DNA of 64,000 bases from Pseudomonas delhiensis. Its GTDB lineage: Bacteria; Pseudomonadota; Gammaproteobacteria; Pseudomonadales; Pseudomonadaceae. Position 1 is the first letter of the stretch; each line of letters starts with the position of its first letter. The notes beneath the pieces are model-generated. The model searched no databases, was not told the DNA's origin, and saw only the letters and a list, made by a program, of their open reading frames with translations. The translations under genes were made by a program, and so were the position numbers. The stretch is taken from the NCBI RefSeq assembly GCF_900187975.1, contig NZ_FZPC01000032.1, positions 1-64,000 of the forward strand, read 5' to 3'. Shown here in pieces: positions 20,072 to 31,641 of this stretch.

Positions 20072-20683
20072 ATGTGGGGTGGGGTCATGGCTTTGCTCGC
20101 GGGGCCTTCGTCCCTTGTCCCGCCCCCATGCTCCGCCCCCTCGTCATTCCCGCGAATGCGGAAACCCAAGGATGTCGGGCTACCCTCGCGAACTCCCCCG
20201 CCACGGAGGCCCGCCCCGACAGCACGTCCCTGTGCTGACCGGGGCTCTCGCGACATCCACGTCGCATGACCTCCTGAGCGCCGGTTTCGCTCGGCCTTCT
20301 GAAGGGGCGTTCCGGTGCGCTCGGAGGTTTCGCTGGAAACCCGTAGGGCGCATAACGCCTACGGCGTTATCCGCCGAATCGCGGACAGAGTCCGCTCCTA
20401 CAGGAAGCACGGGCATAGGAGCGGACCTCGTCCGCGATTGGATTCACCGGCCACGCCGGACGCCCCGGTGGCACGGATGGCGGCGGATAACCGCGAACGG
20501 TTATTCGCCCTACGGACTTGCCGGCTGACGCTGCGTTGTCCGCTTGCCCGGGACAGCCCCCTCTCCCGCTTGCGGGAGAGGGTTGGGGAGAGGGCGCGGG
20601 CTCAACCCCCAAACCCCACTCTCACCGGCAGACACCAGACACAACACCCCGCATACACGGCATTACGCCACCCACGACCACCA
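20072..20683. repeat. Block of mosaic intergenic repeats, no gene
   Basis: This 612-bp gap between two convergent genes contains no supported reading frame. It holds the 'GTAGGGCGCATAACGCCTAC' and 'GCGGATAACCGCGAACGGTT' repeats (about 20343-20372 and 20480-20515). It also holds 'GCGGACAGAGTCCGCTCCTA' (about 20383-20402), 'GGATTCACCGGCCACGCCGG' (about 20440-20460) and the perfect hairpin CCCTCTCCCGC/GCGGGAGAGGG (20559-20582). The same modules recur near 7.7, 38.6 and 54 kb in different order. Confidence 0.75.
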
Positions 20684-20890
20684 TCAATAGTGCGGCGGCG
20701 GCGCCTCGTCCTCGGCGATACCGACCTGCCCCTGCAGGTCGTCCAGGCGCTTGAGCAGCGCCTGCATCTGCAGGCGCAGGCGCTCGATCAGGCGCTCCTG
20801 CTCGTAGACCACGTCGCTCAGCGTCTGCAGGGCATCGTCCTGGAACGCCAGGCGACTCTCCAGGTCGGTCACCCGCTCTTCAAGGTTCAT
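20684..20890 (-). CDS. slyX: SlyX-family protein
   Basis: This is a 68-aa, mostly helical protein predicted to form a coiled coil: MNLEERVTDLESRLAFQDD and LSDVVYEQERLIERLRLQ, ending in the family's typical PPHY. The start at 20890 has GAGGAG eight bases upstream. SlyX is widely conserved, but its molecular function is not known. It lies 5 bp after the HIT gene and is probably co-transcribed. Confidence 0.93.
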   Translation of the reverse strand: MNLEERVTDLESRLAFQDDALQTLSDVVYEQERLIERLRLQMQALLKRLDDLQGQVGIAEDEAPPPHY

Positions 20891-20895
20891 GGCAT

Positions 20896-21318
20896 TCACT
20901 CCTCGAAACGAAAGCCGTCGCCCAGCGCCATGCGCAGCTTGCCGCGCACCGCCAGCAGTTCCTCGGCGGTGTAGGGGCGCGCCGGGTGCCGGCCCCAGAC
21001 GGGGCCCGGCCAGGCGGCGTCGTCCCGGCGCCGCACGATCACGTGCATGTGCAGTTGGCTGACCACGTTGCCCAGGTTGGCAACGTTCATCTTGTCGGCC
21101 TTGAAAGTGTCCTTGAGCACTTCCGCCAGGTGAGTGGCCTCGCGCCACAGCTCCTGCTGCTCGTCCGGCGCCAGCTGGAAGATCTCGCTGACGTCGGCGC
21201 GGCGCGGCACGAGGATGAACCAGGGGTACTGCGCATCGTTCATCAGCAGCAGGCGGCTCAGGGGAAAGTCGCCCAGCGCGATGGTGTCCTGCTGCAGGCG
21301 GGAATCCAAGACGAACAT
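20896..21318 (-). CDS. HIT-domain nucleotide-binding protein
   Basis: The 140-aa HIT-fold protein belongs to the histidine-triad superfamily that hydrolyses or binds nucleotides. The triad region reads QLHMHVIV (residues about 88-95), with Gln where many members have the first His; the catalytic central His of HMH is kept. The start MFVLDSRLQQ at 21318 has AGGAG upstream, whereas a longer frame runs on without support. It heads a two-gene unit with slyX. The substrate is unknown. Confidence 0.9.
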   Translation of the reverse strand: MFVLDSRLQQDTIALGDFPLSRLLLMNDAQYPWFILVPRRADVSEIFQLAPDEQQELWREATHLAEVLKDTFKADKMNVANLGNVVSQLHMHVIVRRRDDAAWPGPVWGRHPARPYTAEELLAVRGKLRMALGDGFRFEE

Positions 21319-22023
21319 CTGACTTCTCCTGTTCGACCAGTCTTTGAAGGGAAGCTTAGCCCCCTCGGGGGCGCTGGGCGCGCAGGATACTAGAGGCAGG
21401 CGCGGAACGGCAGCCACGGCGCAGTTGCGCGGCACCCTATTCGTGCACTGCGCCAAATCGGGGCACTTTCCGACAACAGGGAAGCACGGGCATCTGCCGT
21501 CTACTGAAAGGAACCTGGCAGGAAAACCCCGGCTTCTCGAACGAACCTGCAACCCCGGACAAGCGCCGGGCGCGTAGGAGAAGTCGCAAATATTTCCGCA
21601 ACATCTTGAAATCCGCGCGCCAACGGCATACACCGTGCAACATCCGGAGCGATGGTGAAACCTTCGCGGGACCGAATCGGCTTTTGAGCACGGATGTTGC
21701 TAGATGCTCGCCACCGGGAAGAACAACAAAAGCGCGGATCGCAATTGAACAAAAAACAACCAGAAGATACGCGACACCACCAAGGGGAAATAAAACAAGC
21801 GAGCGTCAAGTCGTCGCATAACCAGATTCTCAAGATGAGACCTACTTGGAAGCGACACTTGTCATACATGTTTGCGACAGTGCCATAAAGAAACCGTTTG
21901 AAGTTTCCGGCAACTATCGCCAAGACAACACGCGTGCTATAAGTTAGCGCCGACAAGAAGAACGAGCCGTCACCGCGGCACATAGTGATGGCAGATAATT
22001 TCAAAACCAAAGGAGCAATCACG
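21319..22023. other. Long AT-richer regulatory gap upstream of oprD
   Basis: This 705-bp gap separates divergent HIT and oprD genes. GC content visibly falls from about 21600 onward. No reading frame here has a ribosome-binding site or family resemblance. A CTATAAG (about 21937-21943) could be the -10 of the oprD promoter. AAAGGAG (22009-22015) is a strong ribosome-binding site for oprD. ArgR-like half-sites are listed separately. A regulatory RNA in 21600-21900 cannot be excluded. Confidence 0.5.
21852..21879 (-). promoter_or_regulatory. Candidate ArgR direct-repeat half-sites upstream of oprD
   Basis: Read on the minus strand, TGTCGC begins at 21879 and again at 21857, a spacing of 22 bp (two helical turns). 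The P. aeruginosa ArgR half-site is recalled as TGTCGC-N8-AA-N5 in direct repeat. The TGTCGC cores and spacing fit, while the AA positions read AT and AG. P. aeruginosa oprD is induced by arginine through ArgR, so the site makes biological sense, but the match is partial. Confidence 0.45.
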
Positions 22024-23346
22024 ATGAAAGTGATGAAGTGGAGCGCCATTGCCCTGGCGATTTCTGCAGCCACCTCGCAACTGGCCATGGCCGAAGCCTT
22101 CGTCAGCGATCAAGCGGAATCCAAAGGCTTTGTCGAAGACAGCAGCCTGAACTTCCTGGTCCGCAACTACTACTTCAACCGCAACAAGAAAGATGGCGCC
22201 GTTGACGCCCGCGACTGGACCCAGGGTTTCTGGGCCAACTACAACTCCGGCTTCACTCAGGGTACTGTCGGCTTCGGCGTTGACGCCTTCGGCTACCTGG
22301 GCCTGAAACTGGATGGCGGCAGCGGTTATGGCGCCACCGGCAACCTGCCGGTCCACGACGACGGCGACAAGGCCGACGATTACGGCAAGGCCGGCGCAGC
22401 CGTCAAGGTTCGCGTCTCCAAGACCGAGCTGAAATTCGGCGACATGCAGCCCACCGCCCCGGTATTCGCCGTCGGCGGCACCCGCCTGCTGCCGCAGACC
22501 GCCACTGGCTTCAGCCTGATGAGCAGCGAAATCGCAGGCTTGGACGTCGAGGCAGGTCACTACTACTCCGGCACCGGCCAGACCACCACCAACCGCGATG
22601 GTGACATCTGGGCGACCTACGCCGGCGTTGACGCCAGCTCCGCCGACTTCGTCGGTGGCAAGTACGCCTTCAACGACAACTTCAGCGCATCGCTGTACGG
22701 CGCCAAGCTGGAAGACGTCTGGAAACAGTACTATGTCAACCTGAACTACACCCTGCCGATCGCCGACGCCCAGTCCCTGGGCTTCGACGTGAACTACTAC
22801 AACACCAAGGACGAAGGCAGCGCGAAGGCTGGTGATATCACCAACAACACCTTCTCCCTGGCCGCCGCCTATACCCTGAGCGCCCACACCTTCACCCTGG
22901 CCTTCCAGAAAGTGAACGGCAACACTCCGTTCGACTACATCGGCATCGGTGACAACAACGAAGCGGCGGACTCGATCTTCCTCGCCAACTCCGTCCAGTA
23001 CTCCGACTTCAACGGCCCGGGCGAAAAATCCTGGCAGGCTCGCTACGACCTGAACATGGCCGAGTACGGCGTACCTGGCCTGACCTTCATGGCTCGTTAC
23101 ATCAACGGTAAGGATATCGACGGCACCAAGATCGATCCTACCAGCGCCTACGCTGCCTACGGCTACGGCGAAGACGGCAAGCACCACGAAACCAACGTGG
23201 AAGCCAAGTACGTGGTCCAGAACGGCCCGGCCAAGGACCTGTCCTTCCGCATCCGTCAATCCTGGCACCGCGCCAACGCCGACCAGGCCGAAGGCGATAT
23301 CGACGAATTCCGCCTGATCGTCGACTACCCGCTGTCCGTTCTGTAA
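22024..23346 (+). CDS. oprD: OprD-family outer-membrane porin (basic amino acid / carbapenem entry)
   Basis: This 440-aa, 18-strand-type porin is closely similar to P. aeruginosa OprD as I recall it: identical MKVMKWSAIALA start, KGEMQPTAPVFA-like loop (FGDMQPTAPVFAVGG), SIFLANSVQYSDFNGPGEKSWQARYDLN and the C-terminal EFRLIVDYPLSVL. The signal peptide is cleaved after AMA (about residue 23). OprD takes up basic amino acids and small peptides and admits imipenem. The start at 22024 has AAAGGAG upstream. It lies directly before proS, as in PAO1, with a terminator between them. Confidence 0.94.
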   Translation: MKVMKWSAIALAISAATSQLAMAEAFVSDQAESKGFVEDSSLNFLVRNYYFNRNKKDGAVDARDWTQGFWANYNSGFTQGTVGFGVDAFGYLGLKLDGGSGYGATGNLPVHDDGDKADDYGKAGAAVKVRVSKTELKFGDMQPTAPVFAVGGTRLLPQTATGFSLMSSEIAGLDVEAGHYYSGTGQTTTNRDGDIWATYAGVDASSADFVGGKYAFNDNFSASLYGAKLEDVWKQYYVNLNYTLPIADAQSLGFDVNYYNTKDEGSAKAGDITNNTFSLAAAYTLSAHTFTLAFQKVNGNTPFDYIGIGDNNEAADSIFLANSVQYSDFNGPGEKSWQARYDLNMAEYGVPGLTFMARYINGKDIDGTKIDPTSAYAAYGYGEDGKHHETNVEAKYVVQNGPAKDLSFRIRQSWHRANADQAEGDIDEFRLIVDYPLSVL

Positions 23347-23367
23347 CCGGAACGACTGCAGGTCAAG

Positions 23368-23400
23368 AAAAGCCCGGCCCCGCGCCGGGCTTTTCCTTTT
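23368..23400 (+). terminator. Rho-independent terminator after oprD
   Basis: AAAAGCCCGGC pairs with GCCGGGCTTTT across CCCGC, followed by a T-rich tail (CCTTTT), 22 bp after the oprD stop. Confidence 0.9.
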
Positions 23401-23517
23401 CCGCGCCTCGTCCCGCCGCGGCATCCCGCGCGCCCAGCCGCGCCCTGTACGGCGCTGGGCACGCACCGTACAATGCCCCGTCCCTTTCTTTTCCTCGCTA
23501 TCGAATAACGGCCAACC

Positions 23518-25233
<1,716 letters not shown>

Positions 25234-25241
25234 GCAGCGCG

Positions 25242-26192
25242 ATGTCCCGAAGCACCACCCTCAAGGTTGCCGCCCTGTGCGGCAGCCTTGCATTGAGCGG
25301 CTGCGCCAACCAGATGTCGCAGCGCAGCGAGCACGAGGAGCGCGTCGAGCGCAAGCTGCTCGACCACAGCCTGCAGATCGACGTCGGCGAGCCCGGCGTC
25401 CTGCAGCTGCCGCAGCGCCGCGTGCGCGTGCAGGAGCAGAAGACCTTCGAGGTCACCACCTTCGAGGTCACCCGCCGCTACGACCGCTACACCCCCTACC
25501 AGGGCTGGCGCGAATTCTACGAAGTGCCGCTGGGCGCGGTGACCTTCGTCGCCGGCATCGGCGCCAACGTGGTCAACGTGTTCGCCCTGGGCAACCTGCC
25601 GGAAAGCGTCACCCGCGGCTGGATCGGCTACGGCATCGACGGCATGAACCCGTTCATGAACGTGCAGTCCAACGGCCGCGCCGAGCAGAACCTGGCCAGC
25701 ATCGACGAGCAGCGGCGCAACAGGCACACCGAGTACTCCAGCCTGCCCTGGGCCGAGCGCCCGGTGCAGGTGAGCGTGGGCAAGGAAACCCAGGAACTGC
25801 TGACCGACCGCCACGGCATCCTGCGCCTGAACCTGCTGGACAGCCCCTTCAGCGACGACGCCGTGTACCGCGCCGGGCGCCTGCAGCTGAGCGTACGCGA
25901 TGCCCAGGACAGCGCCCATGCCGAAGCCGGCCTGCTGGTCAGCCCGACGCTGCGGGGCAAGCTGCACGAAGCCCACGCGCTGATCTACGACGACCTGGAA
26001 GGCGAAGACGTGCAGCACTGGGTGCACCGCGTCAAGCGCCTGTCCGACCTCGGCCTGGAAGAGGAAGCCAGCGAACTGGAACAGAGCCTGATCGAGCTGA
26101 CGCGCAACGATCCGGAGCTGCAGAAGGAATTCCTCCAGCGCCTGCTGAGCGACGCCGGCCGCCTGGCCGCGGACCCCGGCGCCAACAACTGA
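25242..26192 (+). CDS. Hypothetical lipoprotein
   Basis: The 316-aa protein has a signal peptide and lipobox (LALSGC, acylated C21), so it is an envelope lipoprotein. I do not recognise a named domain. Residues about 95-130 include a mildly hydrophobic stretch (VPLGAVTFVAGIGANVVNVFALGNLP). The C-terminal third is acidic and helical (LEEEASELEQSLIELTRNDPELQKEFLQRLL). It lies 8 bp after proS and is probably co-transcribed. A homologue of unknown function occupies the same place in PAO1. Confidence 0.85.
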   Translation: MSRSTTLKVAALCGSLALSGCANQMSQRSEHEERVERKLLDHSLQIDVGEPGVLQLPQRRVRVQEQKTFEVTTFEVTRRYDRYTPYQGWREFYEVPLGAVTFVAGIGANVVNVFALGNLPESVTRGWIGYGIDGMNPFMNVQSNGRAEQNLASIDEQRRNRHTEYSSLPWAERPVQVSVGKETQELLTDRHGILRLNLLDSPFSDDAVYRAGRLQLSVRDAQDSAHAEAGLLVSPTLRGKLHEAHALIYDDLEGEDVQHWVHRVKRLSDLGLEEEASELEQSLIELTRNDPELQKEFLQRLLSDAGRLAADPGANN

Positions 26193-26226
26193 GCCCGCGC
26201 CGGCGCATCGGGCGCCGGCGCCGGGT

Positions 26227-26502
26227 TCAACGCCGGACGATGAAGCCGGTGATGCCCTGGGCCGGCATGTCCTGCAACGCCACATCCGTCACCTGGGCCT
26301 TCTCCGGCCCCTGGTGCAGCCACTCGCGCAGCGCGTGGACGGCACTCTCCTCCCCCTCCATCAGCACCTCGACCCGCCCATCGGGCAGGTTGCGCACCCA
26401 GCCGTCGATGCCCAGCCGGTCGGCCTGCTCCTGGGTGCCCTGGCGGTAGTAGACACCCTGCACGCGCCCACTGACGAAGCCGTGCATGCAGATTCTCGCC
26501 AT
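26227..26502 (-). CDS. Acylphosphatase
   Basis: The 91-aa acylphosphatase cleaves the carboxyl-phosphate bond of acyl phosphates. It has the signature GFVSGRVQGVYYRQGTQEQA, containing the phosphate-binding loop and the catalytic Arg, then GIDGWVRNLPDGRVEVLMEG with the catalytic Asn. It ends in GFIVRR. Its start overlaps the stop of the upstream thioredoxin gene by one base (TGATG), so the two are translationally coupled. Confidence 0.95.
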   Translation of the reverse strand: MARICMHGFVSGRVQGVYYRQGTQEQADRLGIDGWVRNLPDGRVEVLMEGEESAVHALREWLHQGPEKAQVTDVALQDMPAQGITGFIVRR

Positions 26503-26972
26503 CAGCGTTTCTCCTCCTGCAGGGCCAGCAGGCGCGCCTGTACGCCGCTGGCCGTCTGTTCACCCAGCATGCGCTCGCGCACCTGGCCCTTGGCGTCGAC
26601 GATGTAGGTCACCGGCAGCGCCTCGCTGCGCGGCAGCTTGAAGCGCGGCGCCGGGTCGTCGGCCAGCACCGTGTAGCGGATGCCCAGGTCCTGCGCGGCC
26701 TTGCTCAGCTCGGCGTCCCGCAGGCCATCGTAGTTGACGCCCAGCACCCGCACGCCCTTGTCCCGGTTCTCCTCCGCCAGGCGGTTGAGCTCGGGCACTT
26801 CCTTGCGGCAGGGCACGCACCAGTCGGCCCAGTAATTGATGACTAGCCACTGGCCATCTAGGCTTGCTGTGGGTACCTTCTTTCCATACTGATCGACGCC
26901 GTAATCCGCCGAGCAGCCGGCCAGGATCAGGCCGGCCAACAGTCCACTGACAAAACGGAGCCGTACTCCCAT
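26502..26972 (-). CDS. TlpA-like membrane-anchored thioredoxin (lipoprotein)
   Basis: The 156-aa protein has a lipobox LILAGC (C20), so it is probably anchored on the periplasmic side. The thioredoxin domain has NYWADWCVPCRKEVPELNRL with redox-active CVPC. GVNYDGL, LADDPAPRFKLPRSEALPVTYIV with the cis-Pro, and DAKGQVRERMLG follow. It is likely a reductant or resolvase for periplasmic disulfides. The partner is unknown. It is divergent from the gene at 27003 with only about 30 bp between. Confidence 0.92.
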   Translation of the reverse strand: MGVRLRFVSGLLAGLILAGCSADYGVDQYGKKVPTASLDGQWLVINYWADWCVPCRKEVPELNRLAEENRDKGVRVLGVNYDGLRDAELSKAAQDLGIRYTVLADDPAPRFKLPRSEALPVTYIVDAKGQVRERMLGEQTASGVQARLLALQEEKR

Positions 26973-27002
26973 GCCTTCAGTCCTCGTGTATGCGGGGTGG
27001 TC

Positions 27003-28415
27003 ATGATGCTCTCAGCCCTGCGCCTGGAAGTGCCGGACATCCTGGAAGACAACGGCGACGCAGCGAGCAACCTGGCGGCAGGACTGGCGCAAGCCCGGCG
27101 ACTGCCCTTGCACGAAGGCCTGCAGCACTGCCTGGGCGTCCTCTTCCGGCTCAACCGTTGCGCCCTGACCTTACTGGAAAGGCAGCGCGCGCTGCAAAGC
27201 CTCGCCGAAGAATATCGCCACTACACCCGGCTGATCCGCGCCGAGAAGGCGCCCCCGGCGCTCTTCGTGCACCTGTGCGGCGAACTGGCCGCCGGCTTCA
27301 AGCGCCTGCTGCTGCAGATACTCAACGGCCACAAGCCCTCGCGCCCGCACCTGGCCTGGTGCCTGTACATGGCCGAGCACTTCCTCGCCCAGGCCCTGCT
27401 GCGCCACTACCAGCAATACCAGCAGCCGCCGGGCTCGCTGTGGCGCGACAGCCACCTGCTGTACTGGATAGGCGAGTACCAGCAGTGCCTCGACGAGCCC
27501 ATCGCCGCCGCCTTCGAGCCCACCCCGGCCGGCACCCTGCGGGGCCTGTACCAGCAGTCCCTGCTGCTGGCGCTGAGCAACCCCTTCCACCTCACCGAAG
27601 GCGAGGCGCCACACCTGTTCAGCGCCCTCGCCCCGCTGGCCGGCCTGGCCCGGCTGCAGGACTGGGACGACGAGGAGGAGGAACAGGACGGCTACCTGGT
27701 GGACCTGGGCGACGATCGCCCCTGCCTGGGCTTCGACCAGAAGCCCGCGGCACCGGCCGAACAACTGCGCCGCCTGGAACTGGGCGCGCTGCTGATCGCC
27801 CTGCACGACCCGGCGCCCCTGCGCCCGGCGGCAGAGAACCAGTTGCTGGAGCGGGTCCGGCCCCACTGGCTGGGCCACCAGCCGCGCCGCCATACCCGCG
27901 CCGAGAAGCAGGCGAACTGCCAGGTGGTGATCGGCCTGACGGCGATCCAGGCCCACTTGCTGGCCGGCGCCGCCAGCAGCTGCGAGGCGCAGATGGCCGA
28001 CTGCAGCCCCGGCGGGGCCCGCATCGTCTGCCAGGGCAGCCAGGCGCAGCGCCTGCCGGTCGGGCAACTGCTGCTGATCCTCGACCAGCCGGGCTCGCCG
28101 ATCCTGGCGATGGTGCGCTGGCGCCACCTCAACGGCGACGGCCTGCACCTGGGCCTGCGCTTCCTCAAGGGCCTGCCACGGCCGGCATGGCTGCGCCGCA
28201 CGCCTGACGCACAACGTCACCCGGCGGTCCTGCAGAGCACCCCCGAACCGGGCAACGGCTGGTACCACGGCATCTGGCTGCCCCAGGGGCAATTCGTCGA
28301 GGGCGAGAACCTCTGGCTGCAACTGGCCAGCTTCGACAACCAGACCATCCTCCCGCTGCCCACGGCCAACCTGAGCACGCCGCTGGTCAGCCGGCACCCG
28401 CTGCGGCTGGCTTGA
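27003..28415 (+). CDS. Uncharacterised protein with PilZ-like C-terminal region
   Basis: This is a soluble protein of about 470 aa. Residues 1-310 are mainly helical and unassigned. From about residue 300 (RAEKQANCQVVIGLTAIQAHLL), QMADCSPGGARIVC and VRWRHLNGDGLHLGLRFLKG resemble the 'D/NxSxxG' core and the following beta strands of PilZ domains. The N-terminal RxxxR switch of a c-di-GMP binder is not certain (RRHTRAEKQA near 300 is a candidate). ATG 27003 or 27006 is preferred over GTG 26997 because GGGGTGG lies just upstream. The function is unknown. Confidence 0.75.
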   Translation: MMLSALRLEVPDILEDNGDAASNLAAGLAQARRLPLHEGLQHCLGVLFRLNRCALTLLERQRALQSLAEEYRHYTRLIRAEKAPPALFVHLCGELAAGFKRLLLQILNGHKPSRPHLAWCLYMAEHFLAQALLRHYQQYQQPPGSLWRDSHLLYWIGEYQQCLDEPIAAAFEPTPAGTLRGLYQQSLLLALSNPFHLTEGEAPHLFSALAPLAGLARLQDWDDEEEEQDGYLVDLGDDRPCLGFDQKPAAPAEQLRRLELGALLIALHDPAPLRPAAENQLLERVRPHWLGHQPRRHTRAEKQANCQVVIGLTAIQAHLLAGAASSCEAQMADCSPGGARIVCQGSQAQRLPVGQLLLILDQPGSPILAMVRWRHLNGDGLHLGLRFLKGLPRPAWLRRTPDAQRHPAVLQSTPEPGNGWYHGIWLPQGQFVEGENLWLQLASFDNQTILPLPTANLSTPLVSRHPLRLA

Positions 28416-28484
28416 TGTCGTCAATTGAGACCCAGGTCACAGCCGGGATCGGCAACATGCACGTTTTGCCGGCTTGACGCTTCC

Positions 28485-28519
28485 TATAATGCCGAGGCTT
28501 GCGGAAATTTACTTTCCGC
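28485..28519 (+). promoter_or_regulatory. Sigma-70 -10 box and 5'-leader hairpin
   Basis: A perfect TATAAT (28485-28490) is preceded by a poor -35 and followed ten bases later by GCGGAAA (28501-28507) / TTTCCGC (28513-28519), a 7-bp stem with a 5-base loop. A transcript starting near 28497 would begin with this hairpin, about 95 nt ahead of the next plausible start codon. Such a hairpin could stabilise the mRNA or mark a small RNA. Confidence 0.5.
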
Positions 28520-28593
28520 ATGTCCTACACGCCCTGTCGAAGAACATGCTGGCGCCATGTACGCCGGCCGATGCCCATTCATGGAATAGACCG

Positions 28594-28992
28594 ATGCAGC
28601 CCACGGATCAGATCGTCAGCCGGGTGCCCGAACACATCGTGGCCAATGCCAGGCCCCTCGGCATGGGGAACGGCGGCCGGGCCTGCGACTACAACATCGC
28701 CGCCTGGCTGCAGGTGCCGGGCATGGCCCAGCTGCCGGTGACGCTGCTGGCCTGCTACGGCGACGGCGAGCGGCAGCACGAGGTGGTGATCGACCACGGC
28801 ACCCTCAACGCCAGCGGACGCATACTGCTGTCCGGCATCGCGCGGCTGTCGTTCAGGTACAGGATCGACAACCTGCAGATCAGGCTGCGTTCGGCGGTGG
28901 GACTTTCGCGCCTGACGGTGGAAGAACTCTTCATCCAGGCGGTGGAACAGATCGCCAGCGACCAGCGGATCAACGCCGGCCAGCTGTCGTAA
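28594..28992 (+). CDS. Hypothetical protein
   Basis: This is a 132-aa soluble protein with no recognisable domain. It is rich in predicted beta strands in the middle (LPVTLLACYGDGERQHEVVIDHG; RILLSGIARLSFRYRIDNLQIRL) and has a helical C-terminus (LTVEELFIQAVEQIASDQRINAGQLS). I place the start at ATG 28594 with GGAATA upstream. An open frame reaches back to 28474, but that region contains the TATAAT and leader hairpin, so it is probably untranslated. It converges on the next gene with 3 bp between. Confidence 0.7.
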   Translation: MQPTDQIVSRVPEHIVANARPLGMGNGGRACDYNIAAWLQVPGMAQLPVTLLACYGDGERQHEVVIDHGTLNASGRILLSGIARLSFRYRIDNLQIRLRSAVGLSRLTVEELFIQAVEQIASDQRINAGQLS

Positions 28993-28995
28993 CGC

Positions 28996-29193
28996 TCAGC
29001 CCAGCTGGCGGGCGGGCTCGCCGACGGGCTCGGCGTTGCCGGCAGCCTGCTCCTCGAGCGCGGCATGGACGCTGGGCAGCAGGGATTCCGGCCAACTGCT
29101 GAACTGCAGACCGGTGATTCTATTCAGCCGCTCCAGGGCGCTCTGCGGGTCGCGCTGGTGCAGGTGTACGACTTTGTTCAGGTCTTTGTTCAT
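28996..29193 (-). CDS. Small hypothetical protein
   Basis: This is a 65-aa protein, MNKDLNKVVHLHQRDPQSA then LERLNRITGLQFSSWPESLL, with an acidic Ala/Glu-rich tail. There is no signal peptide or membrane segment. The start at 29193 is chosen from protein character; a GAGAAGG lies rather far upstream. Small proteins of this style are conserved beside yihY in Pseudomonas (recollection). The function is unknown. Confidence 0.6.
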   Translation of the reverse strand: MNKDLNKVVHLHQRDPQSALERLNRITGLQFSSWPESLLPSVHAALEEQAAGNAEPVGEPARQLG

Positions 29194-29351
29194 GAAGATG
29201 CGGGCCTTCTCGGAACTTCTGGGGAACACCACTGTCCTGAACCGGCTATAGCCAGAAGCGTGCCAAACTTTCGAGGCCCGCGATTCCACGCATTTCCATC
29301 CCCGCCCCGCCGCTGCCGGCATTGCGTTTCGCCGCAAACTGACCTTTTACG

Positions 29352-30581
29352 TCACCTGGAATGTGACGGACTCAACCATTCCGCGAGGCTGCCGCCGAAC
29401 AGCGCCTCGCGCTCGGCCTGGTAGCGCTGCAGGGCCTCGCGCAACGGCGGGTACCAGTCCTCCGGCAGGCTGTCCGGCAGCGTCTCCAGGCAGGGCAGCG
29501 GCCAGGGGCAGCGGTTGAGCAGGCGATGCAGGCTGTAGCTGCCCAGGTCGCGGCACAGCACCCAGGCGTCGTCGCTGCCGCCCGAGCGGCAGACCATCTG
29601 CTCGCGTTCGAGGAAGGCCAGCAGTTCCTCCCATTCGTCCTCCGGCAGCATCCAGCCAGCCCGGTGCAGGTGCGCCAGGCGCGTCGCCTCGCCGTGGCGC
29701 TGGCGCTCGTAGAACACCCGCAGCACACCCAGCAGCACCAGCAGCCGCGGCAACGCCCTGCGCCGCCACAGGCGCGTCGAGGACAGGTTGCAGACCAGCT
29801 CGGCGCCGAACAGCACGATCAGCCAGGACAGGTAGATCCACAGCAGGAACAGCGGCACCGTGGCGAAGGCGCCATAGATCAGCTTGTAGCCGGGAAACAG
29901 GCCGACGTAGAGGCCGAACAGCGACTTGGCCGCCTCGAACAGGAAGGCCGTCAGGGCGCCGCCGGCCAGGGCGTGCAGCGGCGGCACGCGGGCGTTGGGC
30001 ACCGCGGCGTAGATCAGGGTGAAGGCCGCCACGCTGAACAGCAGCGGCATGAACTTCAGCAGCATGCCGGCGCCGGGCAGCGCATGGGGCCCGGACAGCA
30101 ACGACAGCGAAGTGACGTAGGTGGACACCGCGAAGCCGGCGCCCAGCAACAGCGGCCCCAGGCTGAGGATCGCCCAGTACAGCAGGAAGCGCGTCACCCC
30201 GCGGCGCGGCTTGCGCACCCGCCAGATCTCGTTGAACACGCGCTCGATGGTCACCAGCATGCTGAACGCGGTGACCGCCAGGAAGGCCACCCCCAGCCAG
30301 GTCAGGTGGCGCGCCTGGACGATGAAGGCGCGCAGGTAGGTCTCCACTGCCTCGCCGGTGGACGGCACGAAGTTGTGGAAAATGAACAGCTGGATGCGCT
30401 CGCCCATGCCTTCGAAGGCGGGAATGGCCGAGACGATGGCGAAGGTCACGGTCATCATCGGCACCACGGCGAACAGCGTGGTGTAGGTCAGCGCGGCGGC
30501 GTGGCTGCTGACACGGTCGGCGCGGAAACGCTGGAGGAGATAACGCCAGAACTCGATCAGGTTCTGCAGGCGCGGGTGCAT
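29352..30581 (-). CDS. YihY/BrkB-family inner-membrane protein
   Basis: The 409-aa protein has about six transmembrane helices in residues 25-275, for example [69 protein letters not shown] and [24 protein letters not shown] soluble C-terminal domain of about 130 aa follows ([25 protein letters not shown]), winged-helix-like. The family was once called ribonuclease BN, which is now regarded as wrong. Its role, perhaps transport or envelope stress, is unknown. Confidence 0.92.
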   Translation of the reverse strand: MHPRLQNLIEFWRYLLQRFRADRVSSHAAALTYTTLFAVVPMMTVTFAIVSAIPAFEGMGERIQLFIFHNFVPSTGEAVETYLRAFIVQARHLTWLGVAFLAVTAFSMLVTIERVFNEIWRVRKPRRGVTRFLLYWAILSLGPLLLGAGFAVSTYVTSLSLLSGPHALPGAGMLLKFMPLLFSVAAFTLIYAAVPNARVPPLHALAGGALTAFLFEAAKSLFGLYVGLFPGYKLIYGAFATVPLFLLWIYLSWLIVLFGAELVCNLSSTRLWRRRALPRLLVLLGVLRVFYERQRHGEATRLAHLHRAGWMLPEDEWEELLAFLEREQMVCRSGGSDDAWVLCRDLGSYSLHRLLNRCPWPLPCLETLPDSLPEDWYPPLREALQRYQAEREALFGGSLAEWLSPSHSR

Positions 30582-30594
30582 GCTGTGTCCTTAA

Positions 30595-31641
<1,047 letters not shown>

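Noticed and set aside
21606..21821. Small genes in the oprD upstream gap
   Set aside because: Frames of 60-80 codons lack ribosome-binding sites and family resemblance; the region looks regulatory.
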